A DNA stretch of 64,000 nucleotides from Macrotis lagotis (GCF_037893015.1 NC_133665.1:192600722-192664721), one strand, 5' to 3'. Counted from the first letter of the stretch, positions 1-13,349 are shown. Made by a program: numbers and translations. The notes: generated from the letters alone by a model not told the origin.

Positions 1-1460
1 ATCTCTGACTCCAATCTAGTGCTTTTCTCTTGACATGGGTGTCCTCAGTTCTTTTAGTCACTCCTTATAGGGTCCTCATCCTGGGGTAGGGGAAGAGCCT
101 TGACGAATTCTCAACCTCATGTTAGAGGTTCTGGGTTCCATTTCTACATCTGATGCTCATTACTTGTGTGATGTGTCTTTTTATAAAACAGTAACTGAGC
201 TGTTACATAGAGTCGTATTCCTACAGCTTAAAGGTTTCTGGGAGCAACAAATGACCCTTTTAGCAACATGCTAGTCATGGCAAAAAACAGACGAGCTTGA
301 GCACCAAGTCCCTGCACTTTTCATAAATGGAAGATTTCCAAAGGATTAGCTATGCACCTAGCAGCTGCTGGGTCCCATTGTAAGTCTTCTAACTATGTCC
401 AGGGAGAGGCCTGGCTCCTCTTTACCTTGGGTACGATAACCAACTCCGATATGGTGGTGCAGCTCAGCCTGCCTCAGGACCCTTAGACCCTCTCCTTGGG
501 GTTGGGGGGGGGTGAAGAGCTCCTCTCCAACCTCCATTAAGGAGTCATTTGGGCTTCTCATGTCTCCTTGGTGATATTTTGAGTATTGCCTCCCCTACAC
601 AATTGAGAATTTTAAGATTAGGTTGATCTTGTTTGCATTTGCTTCTGCATCCCAAACTTAGCACATAGTAGGTGCTTAAGAATTATTTATTGATTGGCTG
701 ATGAGCACGGCAGATGTTCTATGAATGGGGAGATGCTTGTGGCCACCCTGACCACTGAAGGAAATGCCCCTCACTGCTTGTTCTTGCAATGCCAGTATGC
801 ATCATATGAGAGAGGTCACTGGGGCAGTTCTAATGATCTCAGGTTCCCTTGGTAGCAGAACCAGAGAGGACTATCCTTAAAAAAGTGTTGTGTGTACCAT
901 GGTGTCTTTGAGACCAAAAAAATGACATTGAGTTAAGCATTGGGGATGTAAAGAAATGGTGATGTTGTAGCTCTAGTTTAAATATTGGTGCCTTCCACCC
1001 CAACCCAGCCTTGCCCAAGCCCTTCCAGTGTGTCCAGCACCACCATCCGCTTCCCAGAGATTGGATACAATCACACAAAGTGAGAATCTTCTAGCTAGAA
1101 GGTCCTGTTCCCAAATCCTAGCAGTTTAAATGTCAAGAACCTTAGAGCTCATCATATCCCACTCCCCGGTTTTCCAGATGGGAGTCATAGCTCTGAAAGG
1201 GAAAGATTATAGCCTGTGAGTCCATCAACTCAACCTCTGTGCAACTGGCACCTTAGTGGGAAAAAAGATGGATAGGAATCGGAGTCTTCTGACCCCTGGG
1301 TTATTTTTCTCCTTGAGTAAAAGCCCCAAGAAAAATTTAAGAAAATCCTCAGGAAACAGATCCTCTAACTTCCTTTTATGGAATGCTTGGCATGTGTGGT
1401 CTTAGTCAGGAAGGTGTGGTCCTCCAAGGAAGCCCAGCCGAGGACTTTGCCTTGATCAAT
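1..1460. other. No gene seen; short L2 tail
   Basis: Unique-looking sequence. An L2-type end (TAGCACATAGTAGGTGCTTAAG) lies near 655-700. Open frames are short and show no domain. Confidence 0.6.
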
Positions 1461-1472
1461 GAGAACATAATA

Positions 1473-1625
1473 GGGGCGGCTAGGTGGTGCAGTGGATAGA
1501 GCACCGGCCTTGGAGTCAGGAGTACCTGGGTTCAAATCCAACCTCAGACACTTCATAATGACCTAGCTGTGTGGCCTTGGGCGAGTCACTTAACCCCATT
1601 TGCCTTGCAAAACGTAAAAAAAAGA
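1473..1625 (+). mobile_element. Marsupial tRNA-derived SINE (WSINE1-like), full length
   Basis: It runs from GGGGCGGCTAGGTGG to TTGCCTTGCAAAACG plus an A tail, with the RNA polymerase III box B GGTTCAAATCC. A perfect 12-bp target-site duplication GAGAACATAATA lies at 1461-1472 and 1626-1637. Confidence 0.9.
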
Positions 1626-2084
1626 GAGAACATAATAAATGTGTGTGGAAATGGTGTCATATTAAACAGGAATTGAAGGTGGAGAAGTGGGAAGGACAGT
1701 CCATCAGGAAGTGGAGAAACAATTCAGTGCAATTCCCCCCAACATGGGCAGCTGCTGGAGAAAGAATCAAGAGAGAAGAAGCTGGAAGCAGAGACTGCAA
1801 TTAGAAGGTTGTTCAGTAGTCTAGGTGAGAGGATGAGGTCCCGGACTGTGAGGGCGGCTACACAGGCAGGCAGGCAGAAGAGATGTCTGGAGGTGGAATC
1901 ATAAAACTTAACAACTGATTCAGTGATGAAGCAAAGTCCTAAGTCAAAGTTGATTCAAAAGATCAATAATAAAGTTTTGTCAGGAATTAATTTCCAAGGT
2001 TAAGCACCCAAGTGACTGGAAGTCCTCTACAAACACAGGAAATTTGGGAAAGGGATGGGTTTGGAGAAATGATCTGGGAATTCA

Positions 2085-2240
2085 ACATTTATATGGTACC
2101 CTCCCCTCCCCTACTATTTGCTAAGGCAGTCCCATTTGATCCTCACAACCACCCTGGGAGGTCAGTACTTTTATTATTCCCATTTTACAGTTGAGGAAGC
2201 TGAGGCAGGTAGAGGGAGAGTGACTTGCCATGGATCACAG
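2085..2240 (-). mobile_element. MIR/CORE-SINE fragment
   Basis: GATCCTCACAACCACCCTGG, TTATTCCCATTTTACAGTTG, GAGGAAGCTGAGGCAG and GAGTGACTTGCCATGG form the classic MIR core in reverse. Confidence 0.65.
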
Positions 2241-3479
2241 TGTCTGCCCAGAGCTCCATGAGAAGGAAGAGTGAGAAAAGTCTCTGGATCTGACAATTAA
2301 GAGAGAGGGCATCATCTTGGGGAGAGCAGGGTCTGGCTAAAGGGGGTTGTCAAGTGAGTGTTCAATGAAGTGGGGGCAGCAAGTGGGGATGATTTTTTCT
2401 AAGATTTTGACAGAGAGCTTGAGGCAGATAACCTGAGGAAATGGGATGGCCAAGAGAAGAATTCTGAAGGAAGGGAGAGATGGGGGGAGGGCATCTGTAG
2501 TCAATGGGGAAGAAGACAAGAGATAGGCAACACTGAGCCCAAGTGAGGAGAGAGGAGCCCAGACCCAGAGCTGAAAGGACCTTAGAGGTCACTGGGTCTG
2601 ACTCGTAGGAAACAGAGGCTCCTGGGGTGGAAGTGATTTGCATCACCTAGAAAGAGCATCAGTGTCTGAGTTCGGGTTTCCTTGACTCCACATCTTGGGC
2701 TCAGCCATGCCAAAGTGGTTTCACAAAGGGTCCTAAAAGAGACAGGATTTGAAGGATGGATAGAATACAGCTGAGGGGAGGAAAGCCCAGGGCTTTGTCC
2801 CCATGGAGAAGCCACACAGACAGGAATGTAGAAGCCCTGGAGGGCAGGGAGCAGACCAGAGGCCCAAGAGGGAGGAGAAAGAGGAATTCCAGGATCTTGG
2901 AATCTAAAGACTGAAGGGCCTCAGAAAATATCTAGTCCAACCCATCATATTAGTGGAGATAAGGAGTTGAGATGGAAAAGTGGGCTAGAAACCAGGACAG
3001 AGATGACTTCTGATGCCAGGAAGAAGTTTGGACTTTTATTGAAAGGAGCAAAGAGGTGGTGATGGTGGAAAACAGCAAAAGGGGAAATCAAGTCAGTAGT
3101 GAAAGACCAAGAGTATAACATTGGTGTTGTTGGTAAAATATGAGACTTTTGATCTAAAAATTATTCAGTTAGTCAACTAACCTGTATTAATGTCTGCCTG
3201 CTGTTAGATATTGAGCTTGGTGTCTGATGCAAACAGCTGCACAGATAGACACAGACTGGCTAGGCTGGAACCCATGTCCAGTATAGCAATGAGGGGAGGG
3301 AGGGAGGCCTGGCAAAGGCTTCTGCAGGACCTTAGCTGGGGATTGACAGAGGCCAGAGGCGGAAAGAAAGAGGGAGAGTGGGCCAGCTCTAGGGGACAGT
3401 CCAGGAAAAGCTCAATCAGGAGATGGAATTGTGCTGGGGCCTCAGCAAGGAGTGTGTTGGGGTGTGAGCCACTCTGTGA

Positions 3480-3480
3480 C

Positions 3481-3530
<50 letters not shown>
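3480..3530. repeat. (TG)n(GA)n compound microsatellite
   Basis: A TG run of about 16 bases passes directly into a GA run of about 34 bases. Confidence 0.95.
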
Positions 3531-3532
<2 letters not shown>

Positions 3533-3539
3533 GCAAGCC

Positions 3540-4240
3540 TGGAAAGGTGGGAAGGGACCAGGTTATGAGGGACTTTAAATGCCCAATAATCCTAAGGTGC
3601 TGGAGAGCCACCAGTTAATTGAGGGGGGTGGGAGGATGGAATCATGTGACATGGTCAGACCTGCACTTTAGGAAGATCTCTCTAGTGTCTGAATGGAGCC
3701 TGGAATTTAGTGGGAAGATACTGGAGGCAGGAAGGACACTTCCCTCCCCCTGCCCCCCTCCAGCAGCTCTTGCAATAATTGAGGGTGAGGGGATGAGGGG
3801 TCGAGGGGATACACCAGAGTGGAGGCAGGAGCAAAGGAGAGGAAGGGTCATATCTGAGAGGAGATGTAAAGGTAAAATTGATAGGCCTTGGCAAAGATTG
3901 CATATGTGATGGGGGATGGTGAGAGATAGGGAAAGTTGAGGTTGATGCCTAGGTTGGGGGCTGGGTGAAGGGTGTGGCCCTCAGCAATAGTGGGAAACTC
4001 AGGAGAGTTTGGGAGGAAGATAATGAAGCTGGTTTGGAATATGATGAGTTTAAGATGTCTACTGGACGTCCAATTCAAGATGGCTAAAAGACATTTGGAG
4101 ATTCAAGACTGGAGGTCAGCAGAGAAGACAGGATTGAATTAGTAGATTTGACTGTAATTAAATCCATAGGAGGTGATGCGCTCACCCGGTGAAATAGTTC
4201 AGAGAGAAGAGGACCCAGGATAGAACCTTGGGAGATCTCA
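3540..4240 (-). mobile_element. L2 LINE fragment (reverse transcriptase end and 3' region)
   Basis: On the minus strand, L2 reverse-transcriptase pieces are readable: QGSILGPLLSELFHRVS (the PQGSxLGPLLF motif) near 4190 and WTSSRHLKLIIF near 4060, followed by the L2 3' region (GTGACATGGTCAGACCTGC on +). Several frame breaks show age. Confidence 0.75.
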
Positions 4241-4245
4241 TTGAT

Positions 4246-4282
4246 GAAGATGATGATGGTGATGATGATGATGATGATGATG
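4246..4282. repeat. (GAT)n microsatellite
   Basis: GATGATGATGGTGATGATG-type run of about 12 units, at the junction of an L2 fragment and a MAR SINE. Confidence 0.9.
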
Positions 4283-4287
4283 ACTAA

Positions 4288-4530
4288 CACGGTGCAGTAG
4301 ATAAGAGTCCCTAGAGTCAGAAGGACCTGAGTTCAAATCTGATCTCTGACACTTGACACTTCCTAATTGTGTGACCTTGAGCAAATCATTTAACCCTGGC
4401 TGCCTCATATTCAGGCCACCTCCAATCATCCTGATCCTGAACTGGCCACTGGACCCAGATGGAGAAGAAAGTGAGGCTGGGAACTTAGCACACCCCCTTC
4501 ACTCAAGTCTAGTTAATATGATGTCATGGT
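4288..4530 (+). mobile_element. tRNA-SINE with RTE-like tail (MAR family)
   Basis: It has a tRNA-like head (GTGCAGTAGATAAGAGTCC, GAGTTCAAATCTGATC), a GTGTGACCTTGAGCAAATCATTTAACCC core, and a long 3' tail (CCACTGGACCCAGATGGAGAAG, GTGAGGCTGGGAACTTAGCAC). The same layout appears at 9541-9790. Confidence 0.75.
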
Positions 4531-4534
4531 CCTT

Positions 4535-4690
4535 GAAACAACCTGCAATTATTACTCTCATTTTACAGATGAGAAAACTAAGGTAGAAGTCAAGTGACTT
4601 GCTCAGGGCCACAGAGCTAGTAAGTATCTGAGGTTAGATTTAAATACAGATTTTCCTGACTCCAGAACTAGCTTCTATCCAGGCCATATG
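4535..4690 (-). mobile_element. MIR/CORE-SINE fragment
   Basis: CTCTCATTTTACAGATGAG, CAAGTGACTTGCTCAGGGCC, ACAGAGCTAGTAAGTATC and TTTCCTGACTCCAGAAC follow reversed CORE-SINE order, directly after the MAR SINE. Confidence 0.65.
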
Positions 4691-7600
4691 AATAAAGATG
4701 AGGAAGAAGGTCCACCAAATGAGACTGAGGAATAATGATAGTCATTAGAATTTAAACTGTGTCATAGTGTTGTCTGACTTCTGGTCTCAGCAGGTCAAAC
4801 AGTCTTCTGACTTCAGTTCACAGCTCTGTCTTCATATCCAATCTCCATGAGGGCCCTCATTCCCCGACTCCCAGCCAGAAGGATCCTCTCTCCAGTCAGT
4901 GGCTTTCTTCCCTCTCTGACCTGGAAGCCTCAGGTCATGGGCCTGGCTCCCTCTGCAGGAAAGCAAGGAGGGATTTTGGTTTGGTCTGATTTCAATGGGT
5001 ATATGCTAGGAGATCCCATAGACTAGTAAAGGAGACAACGTGATCAACATCATTGTTTTCCCTCATAAATCAATACCTAGGAATGTGAGGGAGGGGAATC
5101 CTTTTTTATTACTGGATAAAAACATAAGTAAGAAATACATTTAAGTAAAAATAAATGTAAACATTTGAGAAATTATCACAATGTTTAGGATGCCCATAAA
5201 CTCAAAGGAAGAAGACTCGCTGCATGGTAAAGGAAGAAATAACAACCTGGAATTCCAGAAATCAATTCCTAATATACAGAATCACAGATTTTTGAGCTCT
5301 AGTTGGGGCCTTGGGGATGACTTAGTCCAACCCCCTTGTCTTGTGATGGATGAGGGAGTAGGTAAAGGCATGTGAAAGAATTATGATAGCACATCTAAAA
5401 TGTTACTAGCTTGGTGAGCGGTCCTGGGGTGTGGATGGCCCAGCATTATTATCTCCATTGTACTGATGAGGAAGGAAACTGAGCTCCAAGAGGATAAAGA
5501 ACATAATAGTTTGGATGAACTACAACTGAGACCCTGGGTTCTCCAAGGCTCCCTCAAATTCCAACCACAAGAGATCAACGATCCTGACTCTTCTCAATAA
5601 TTCTTCCCCAAGATGACGGCATCAGGGAGACCAGACCGAAGAGATGATTCGGTTAGGCTTTCTCCTTTCACTGATTTCTTTTGGTTTTAGAATCAAGAAG
5701 AGAAAGACTCAAAAGAAGAAAAATGATAATAACAATGCCCCCCCATCTGTACATGCATGCACACATATATGAATACTGTGTATCTCTGCATCTGTTAACA
5801 TATTGTATTCCCTTGGTGCAGTAGGAGCTCCCTGAGGACAGGATCTTCTTCATTTCTGTAAATAGCCCTTCAAGGCCTGGCAGGCCCATAGAAGGCTCTA
5901 AAGGAATTTACTGGATTGGAGTAGTTGGCAGGTAGGAGCATATAGTGTAATGTCTTGTCTAGGAGAGCTCCTCAGCAAGGCCATTGGGGTCCCTGCATAT
6001 TCCCTAAGAGGGTCCCAGAATGTTCAGGAGAAAGCAGCCAAGCCTATTTCTGTCTTTGGAACCCCAGTGACTATCAAAGTGCTGGGTATACAGTAGGGAG
6101 TTTATAAATGCTCACAGCTTGACAGATTGATCTTCTGGTGAGCCTCAACTGAAGGCTGAAGCCTAGGACTTGGTTTGGAGACAGCTTCTGTCCTCTCGCC
6201 CTCCTGCACTTAGCTTGGTTTTCAACACCAAAATGACCACTTTGCTGCTATTCTTTCTAGTTCAGATATTATTCTCCTTGAAAAGAAAAAGCAGAGGAGG
6301 AATAGGCCTTGAGTTCTGCCTTTCTGTCACCATCAGATGAAAGGTTTGCTGGTTTCTCTTTATCTGCTCCCAGCAAAATATTCCCAGTTATTTCCGTGAC
6401 CATCCCCCAGTACCACATCGTCCCCCACAACGTTTAATAGTAGGAGCTGACTGATCCAACCCATCAGTTATCCACCTTTCATGGCCCCGGTACCCTGCTG
6501 AGAAGGAATATATTTTTGATTGAATCAATGAACCGGAGTTGTGCTTCTGGGGTGAACACAGCCTGGGTGCCTTCCTGGGGTAAAAGGAAATCTCTTTGAA
6601 TTAGTTGAGGGACCTGGTCCTATCTGGAAACTAGTCTAGAATAGGGGTTTTGAGGGTCTGGCTATGGACAAGCAGGTTTGGGGATTTTTTAGAGCTGGGT
6701 ATGGAGGCTCTCTGGCTGAATTCCAGTAGACAGTGGCATCTGTGGCCACTTCACAGTTCAGGTTTTGGCTGTCCGGTTGACCCCCCAAAGGGCAGAGATG
6801 ACACCTCAGCCCTCAAGGTTCAGGCCAGCATGATAGGACTTTGCTGCCATCTTGGGGGTTTAGTGCTTGAGGAGGCATCAGGTTCAGGGAGGCCCCTTTT
6901 GTCAGTGCTGAGACAGGACAGTCATCCCTGTGGTACAGTGTCACAGCCTGGTTGTGAGGGGCCAACGTGAAGAGGCCTCGAAATCTTTGCCAAACCCTTC
7001 AAGGGCTTCAGAAATGCCAGTATTGATGAGAACCTGATGGCATCAATGACATCATCATAAAATCACCACAGCTGGCACTGCTTTGGGGTTTAATGTTTGC
7101 AGCGCTCTTGACATACGGTATTCTGTTGTTCTTCTCCTCAACCCAATGAGGCAAGTGCTTCAAGCACCAGTGACTTTATTTTACAGAAAAGGAAACTGAG
7201 GCACAGCATGGTCCCACAGCTGGGAACTATCTGAGGTAGGATTAGCACCCAGGTCACTCTGGAGACTGGCACACTAACAGCCTTGGGTCTTTGCTGTACT
7301 TGGAATGGACCGTGGCAACATTTACCCACAAAAAGAAGGATTTCATTCTGGTATTAACAGTAAATGTTCAAATCAGATTTCAACATGCTCTTTCTTCTAG
7401 GCCCTGGCTAGGGGCCCCAAGAGACCACCACACTTGATGTTCCAGTCTTGGCTCGGCTTTGGCAAATACTTTTTTTTCTGGAAACCCCAGAGTTTCTGGT
7501 CATTCCTTGCCTCGGTTGCATCCATCCCACAGACATGGAATGTTAGAGCCAAGAGGGATGTCTGGCTTTGGTTTCCGTTCAAGCAGGATGGACCCCCTTG

Positions 7601-8443
7601 AGTGGCAGGCTCTTCCTTCTTGGGGGGGGGAGCTCCAGCAGAGGAGGTACAACCATACCAGGTGTGATGTGAGGCAGATTCCTTTCCAGTAGGAGACTAG
7701 ACCAGGTGATCATTTGGGGGATCCATACACCAAGTGACATGGAATACAAAACATGACTCGACATACAGGAGACATAGAGTTAAAGGCCACAAACCCTTCA
7801 GGTGTACCTGACCAGGGTAGTCCAGGAGAGTGCCACCCTTCCCCACTCTGGATTCAGGAGTTCACCTGAGTCCCTAGCCTCATTTTACTGATGGGTTGGT
7901 CAAGGCCCAGAGAGACTGACAGGACCAGATTACAATCAGAACTGGTGCCCAGGCATCCTTAACCCTCCCACATATCACACTGCTTCTCTCTCAACAATTA
8001 TGGGTTCCCCCTTTACCCATGAAAAAGTAAATTACAGTGGGAAGATCCCTGGATTTGAAGGTGGATCCCCTGATGACCCTTGGATGAATTGCTTCCCTCC
8101 TAGGCCTCAGAGGCCACCCCTTTAACATGAGGACTTTAGAGGCTGTTGAGTCCCACCCCACCCATTTCTTGGCCACCAAGGCCCAGAATGATCAGTGACT
8201 AGCCCAAGGTCACATGGATAGGAAGGAACAGAGGTGAGATTTGAACCCAGGTCCTCAGCATCACAGAGGAGGCTTGCCCCTTCCTCACTGCTCAAGCTCC
8301 TCTTGCCAGGTTCCACATGCTCATCATGCAGAAGGAGCCATCTTTGAAGCGGGTCAGCCTGCAGCCACTCTGCCTGCGCCAGGGGCCTTGTTCACTCTCT
8401 TCCTTTTCTTCCAGTCAAGACTTGACTTTGACATTGGCTCTCA

Positions 8444-8458
8444 CCAGCAGATGGTGGC
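8444..8458 (+). promoter_or_regulatory. Candidate CTCF-like site, plus orientation
   Basis: CCAGCAGATGGTGGC, one mismatch from the CTCF core. It faces the minus-strand site at 28272, and GPCR A and ID3 lie between. Confidence 0.4.
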
Positions 8459-9095
8459 AGGAGACCCCAGGTCAGACAGTAGGACACCAGAGGATTCTCT
8501 GGCTGCCTAGAAACTGGCAGAGTGGGAGAGTGGGCAGGCAGCCCCTGGGCAGTGGGTGGGTGTGGAGATGGAAGTTTGACAGGGAGGAAATGGGCAATCA
8601 CCATCATTGGGGGAACCTAGCAAGAGATAATATCAATGAAGGATGTGAGCCAGAAGTGGGGATGGCTGTAGAGAGGGGGCAAGGGCAGTGTGTGGGTGCA
8701 GCTTCCTCACTAATTGGAGGCCTTTCTTCAGGTCTTCAGACACAGAGTAGGGTGATCCTCAATAGAGAGGTCAAGAGAATATCCCAGACTGTGTGTGGAG
8801 CCAGGGAACTGGCACGTCCCCAGTGCTGGTCTCGATCTTTATGGAGTATCTCCCATCTGATGAGCACAACCCTGGACCATGAAAAAACCTTCCTCCCTGG
8901 CCTCTCTCCTCTCATTCTCAAAGCTGTCCCTTTTTTGGCACATAAAGGAGGGTTTCAATTGGGTCTGTGGTCTGAACTCATTGGGTGGCTCAATGGTGGC
9001 CTTGCAGTGAGTGTGTCCTTACTTTTCCCCATCCCAACCCTCTAGAAGTCATTCTTGTCCATCCTTCCCAGGCTGAAGGTAATGACCTCTCTTTG

Positions 9096-9096
<1 letters not shown>

Positions 9097-9139
<43 letters not shown>
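9097..9139. repeat. (GA)n microsatellite
   Basis: About 21 perfect GA units. Confidence 0.95.
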
Positions 9140-9143
<4 letters not shown>

Positions 9144-9540
9144 TAAGAGTTGAGAAGTTCAGCCTTTTCCTCCTTGTCTGTTATCACCGCCCCCCACCCC
9201 AAGATGTGCTCTTAGCCATCTTTGATTCCTCTTTGACCTCTCCTAGGGAATGGGGACTGGACCTGAGATTTAACTGATACAGAAAACATCCACATTATAG
9301 AAGGTGCCACCCTCTCTGAGGCTGGAGTCCCAGGGAGTTTCCCAGGGCACCAAGGTGGGAAATGTCTCCAAGTTACCCAGGCTCTGTGAGTCAAATGAGA
9401 CCCCAACTCAGGGCTTCCTGCCTTCTAGCCCACTCCCCCTTCTAGCTAACAACAAAGCAAAACAAAACAACCACCTTCCTAGTGGCCACAACTCTAAGCT
9501 GGAGAGCCTCTGCCAGCTTGCCCACGGTTCACCCTGACTG

Positions 9541-9800
9541 GTGCAGCAGAGAGAGTGCTGACCTTGGGGTCAGGAGGACAGGAGTTCAAATCCAGCCTCA
9601 AACACTTGACATTTCCTAGCTGTGTGACCTTGGAAAGGTCACTTCACCCTGACTGTCTCACCTCCAGGGCCATCTCTAGTCATCCTGATTCATAATTAAC
9701 CATTGGACTCTGATGGCTCTGGAGGAGAAAGTGAGACTGGGGACTTAGCATACCCCGCCCCCCAAATCCACTTCATGTGCTTGTCATGGCATCACCTCCC
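9541..9800 (+). mobile_element. tRNA-SINE with RTE-like tail (MAR family)
   Basis: Head GTGCAGCAGAGAGAGTGCTG, box B GAGTTCAAATCCAG, GTGTGACCTTGG core, then the tail GGACTCTGATGGCTCTGGAG, ending around CATGGCATCACCTCCCGATG. It is less diverged than the 4.3 kb copy. The tail recurs antisense near 62150-62300. Confidence 0.75.
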
Positions 9801-12800
9801 GATGTCCCAACATCAGTCATGACCACTCTGGATTTCTCTCTCCTTGTCTTCACACACACTCTGGTAGAACTGTCATTTGTCTCAGAGGGTCTCATTATTT
9901 CTTCTTCAACAGCCATTTTTGCTTTGCTTGTTCAAATCTGGGTCAGAATGATGAGTTTCAGGCAGTTTTCTCTTTCTTAGCTTCTGAACTCTTGTCAAAG
10001 GAAGGACTCTAGCAAGTGTCCCTTAATGGCACTTAAGGCCTAACCCTCTCTATGTCATAAATCTAGAAAGGCCAAAATTTTAAAGGCTGCCTTTATGGAT
10101 TATTCAAAGCAGCAATAAACAGGGAGAGCCTGGGCAAGAGAACAAACCTAGGCAGAGGCTCTGAAAAATGATTGTTGAAGGAAAGTCTCTAAAGAAAAAT
10201 ATGGGAACACTAGAGATTGTAGCCAAGTCAACACCAATATAAATTTATGAGATTCAGCCCAGTGAATTCTTGGAAGAAAACTTACATCTCTACATGGTTA
10301 ATAAGAGGGAAAAACAAGAAAATGAACCTGCTGTCTGGGCTGTAAGGAATTATAACATTTATACCAAACATTATAATTTATTTAAATGCTCAGAGGCCAC
10401 TTCATCCCAAGAGGTAAGGACAGTTTTTTTTTTATTGGCCTGAAAATGGTATTTTCTCCCTTGAGCTGTTGGAGCCAAAGGTTTGGAGCCCAGGTTTTAA
10501 AGGGGGTGAGCTTTAGAAATAAAGGGTGGGCTGGAGCTTCCATATTTCATCTTCAAATTGGCATTTCATTTTCAGCATCTTCTTGCAATCTTATTTGCTC
10601 CAAGAGATGTTTGTGGTGACTCTCACTTTGGAATATGGGGACTTTGGAGACACTTCCTTCTCAGGAAGATAAAGGGACTCGATGCTTTAAAGGAGGTCTT
10701 CTTAGGGGAGGTGGTGTGACCTAGTGGAATGGACATAACATTGGTTTTGGCAACAGAGGATCTGGGTTCAAATTCCACCTCTAATGTACTTTCTGCTAGA
10801 TTTTAAAACTTCCCTTTCTAGATACTCACAGCCACCCCATTTGAAACGCATTTTAGAATTTTGCCAGGAATTAGCTTCAAACTAAAATTTGAATATTTCA
10901 GTCTCTCTCTCTCTCTTTTTTGTGGTTCATACCGGTCTTGATTAATTGAAAGTGAAATGCTGGGAGAGGCATCAGGTGCCAGGGAGTGTGGCCTTGTTGC
11001 CTCTAATCATGTTCCCCAGAGCTCTGGGGCTCAATGATCATTTTTCTAATAACAGGTTCTATTTAGTGAGAGCTACTACTTGCGCTTTAAAAAAAATTAA
11101 CACATGAGTGAATTTTACAAAACTAAAGAAACCATGCAGAACAGAGACTCAGGAAAAGGGAGAGGGCCAAATAAGGCATCACCTCCCCACCCCCAACTCC
11201 CCCATTCCATAGTCAAATCATGTATCTCTGGTTCTCTTAAAATTGAATGTCAATAAAGAATTCAAAACCTTTTCAATTGTTCCAATAAGGGAAAGGGGTG
11301 CTGCGGTTGAAATGAGGAAGAGATGAGGTCTTGCTGAGAAATGGGGAAGTCTAAGGATGTGGGTAGGAGCAGCAGCACAACATCACCTTCTGTTGGTGCC
11401 TTCCCCCCTGAAGCCACAACAGAACTTGGGCCTGGGTCCTACCTGAACCCCAACCTAGACCCAGGCAGAGGAGGCAAGAAGCAGGATCCTGGCCACGCAG
11501 AAAGGAGAGAGTAGCCTCACCGGGGCCTGGGGTAGAGTTCTCCTTGTGGCTTTGGTTTTCCCATCAGTGGTACTGGGATTTGTGAAGGAGGGGGAGCAGA
11601 CTGTGGCTAACAGAGGCCTTTGTTTCGGATGAAGGAGGCCTGTGCTGGGCTCTTCTTTAATAGTGGTGACTGAGACAGACATGGGGTTTTTGCTCTCAAT
11701 GCCAAGGTTTATTTAAACAAGACAATCGGCCAACGAACACTAATTTATTCAATATGTCCCTTGAGCCAGACACCGTGTTAGTCTCTGGTGATACAGCCAT
11801 GAATAAAAAGACAGTCTGCTCTCAAGGAGCTTACAGTCTAATGGACAGAACCAACACAGGAGTGAAGGCTCTTATGGTACTGCCTCAGGAGGCAGTCTTC
11901 CATGGGCCCATGGAGATGGGCTGGCTGCAACCCCCCACCCCACAGCAGCCTGGGTGAGCCAGGCAGCCAATGGGGCAGACCAGTAGAGTGGCCTTCCTTG
12001 TCTCTGACCACATGTTACACCCTCTGAGACTTGCTCGGGATTGGCTGCATAGTTTGAGATCCGGGTCATTCTGGTGAATTTTCTGGCAAGCTTATTTAAG
12101 CAAATTAATGTGAAATGGTTATCTAAGAGGCTTATCCTGCTGTCATCTCTGAGAATGGTCCCATACCTATTCTCTACAATGGCCTCTGTTTGGAATGACA
12201 GGAAAACACCCCACTGAACTTCTCAGCATATGGCACCCCTAGATGACCTTGAACCTGGCAAAGCCGCTGGCAGCCTCCAAAGTCTTCCATTCTGCCACCC
12301 TGTCTATATTGAAGGACTTAGCCTGAGATTTGTGACCCAGTCAATTGCAGAGGAGTCAGATCTGGTAGAGTTTGCAGGCAATGCCTTGGATTCTCCTGCC
12401 CCGGCCCTGTGACTGAACTTGGCTGAGGGCCCCCGATGCCAGTGTCTCTCCCCTGGTCCAGTTACTGGAGTTTTTCCATCCTTGGACTCTTCAGCCCCTT
12501 CTGGTTGTGCTCCTTCCTCCCTAATTAAGGGAGGCAACCTTCCATAATAATGCCTAATTAAGGCTTCCCAAAAGCCAAACTGAGGCTAACTCACCCCCTT
12601 CCCTTCTCCCCAGGACATGGGCAATCCCTCTCTTTTTTCTTTCCAGAACTTTGTAAAACTACCCACACAGTCAAGGAGGAGACGAAAGATGAAGTCATGC
12701 CATTTTGGAACATATCCTCCTTCGGACTTCCTCTCTAGCAGTTCAAAACCCCCAAGTCTGGGGGCAGGAAGTGGGGGGCAGATAAGAACCATGAAGGGAG

Positions 12801-13340
12801 TGGCCTCCCATCATGGAGTGCCCCAGATCCTTCCAGAGATTCTGAGAAGTCAACGGCAGCAAGTGTCTCTAGGGCCAGCCAAGGCTCCCAACAGTGATGA
12901 TTTCATTCTGAGTTTCTCAGGCATACAGGAAGCCTACCTGTGGTTTCCTATGACCAGCCCAGCCTCTTGTACAGACACCCAAACCCCAAGGTTACTCAGA
13001 AATAAAAGAGACAATTGCCTACCCCAGCTCTCCAAGACAAGTAGCCAGAACTCAGGGCTGAGGCTAAAGGGGGAAGGGGACTTGGCAGGGGAGAGGATTG
13101 TTAAAGATTCCCCTCCCTATCTACAGCAAAATTATCCTCAAGCCCAATCCTGTGCCCATGAAAGGGAAAGGACAATGAGAATTGGAAAAACTCTTAGCTG
13201 GAAGGGGCCACTGAAGCCATATGGGCAGCCCCAACCCAAATTCAGTAAGGGAAGCCGGGTGGTGCTGATCCTTGTTAGGAGGGATTTTAAAACAGATCAA
13301 TCCATTTCATTCCATTGACAAAGCAGCTGCTGCCTTCACA
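9800..13340. other. No recognised gene; one 233-codon open frame
   Basis: Mostly unique sequence with an L3/MIR3 piece at 11735-11875. An open frame at 12617-13318 (+) begins just past an acceptor-like CCTTCTCCCCAG. It is Ser/Pro/Arg-rich with no recognised domain, so I do not call it a gene. See findings. Confidence 0.5.
11735..11875 (+). mobile_element. L3/MIR3-type terminal fragment
   Basis: TTTATTCAATATGTCCCTTG, GACACCGTGTTAGTCTCTGG, TCTCAAGGAGCTTACAGTC, TAATGGACAG follow the same order as the 27.2 kb copy. Confidence 0.55.
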
Positions 13341-13349
13341 TGCAATGGG

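Larger units (their letters stand above)
4700..9540. other. No gene seen; unique sequence with MIR scraps
   Basis: MIR/CORE pieces are recognisable near 5270-5345, 5440-5530, 7080-7250, 7880-7990 and 8170-8260 (GGAAACTGAG, AGTGACTTGCCC-type cores). The longest open frame (8317-9045, +) runs through repeats and shows no domain. Confidence 0.6.

Noticed and set aside
1473-1625. tRNA-like sequences with box A and box B
   Set aside because: They belong to tRNA-derived SINEs; no intact cloverleaf tRNA gene was found.
3204-3618. 135-codon frames on both strands
   Set aside because: They are held open by the TG/GA microsatellite and an L2 fragment.
8317-9045. 242-codon plus-strand open frame
   Set aside because: No domain, low-complexity composition, and no splice or start context; it looks like chance.
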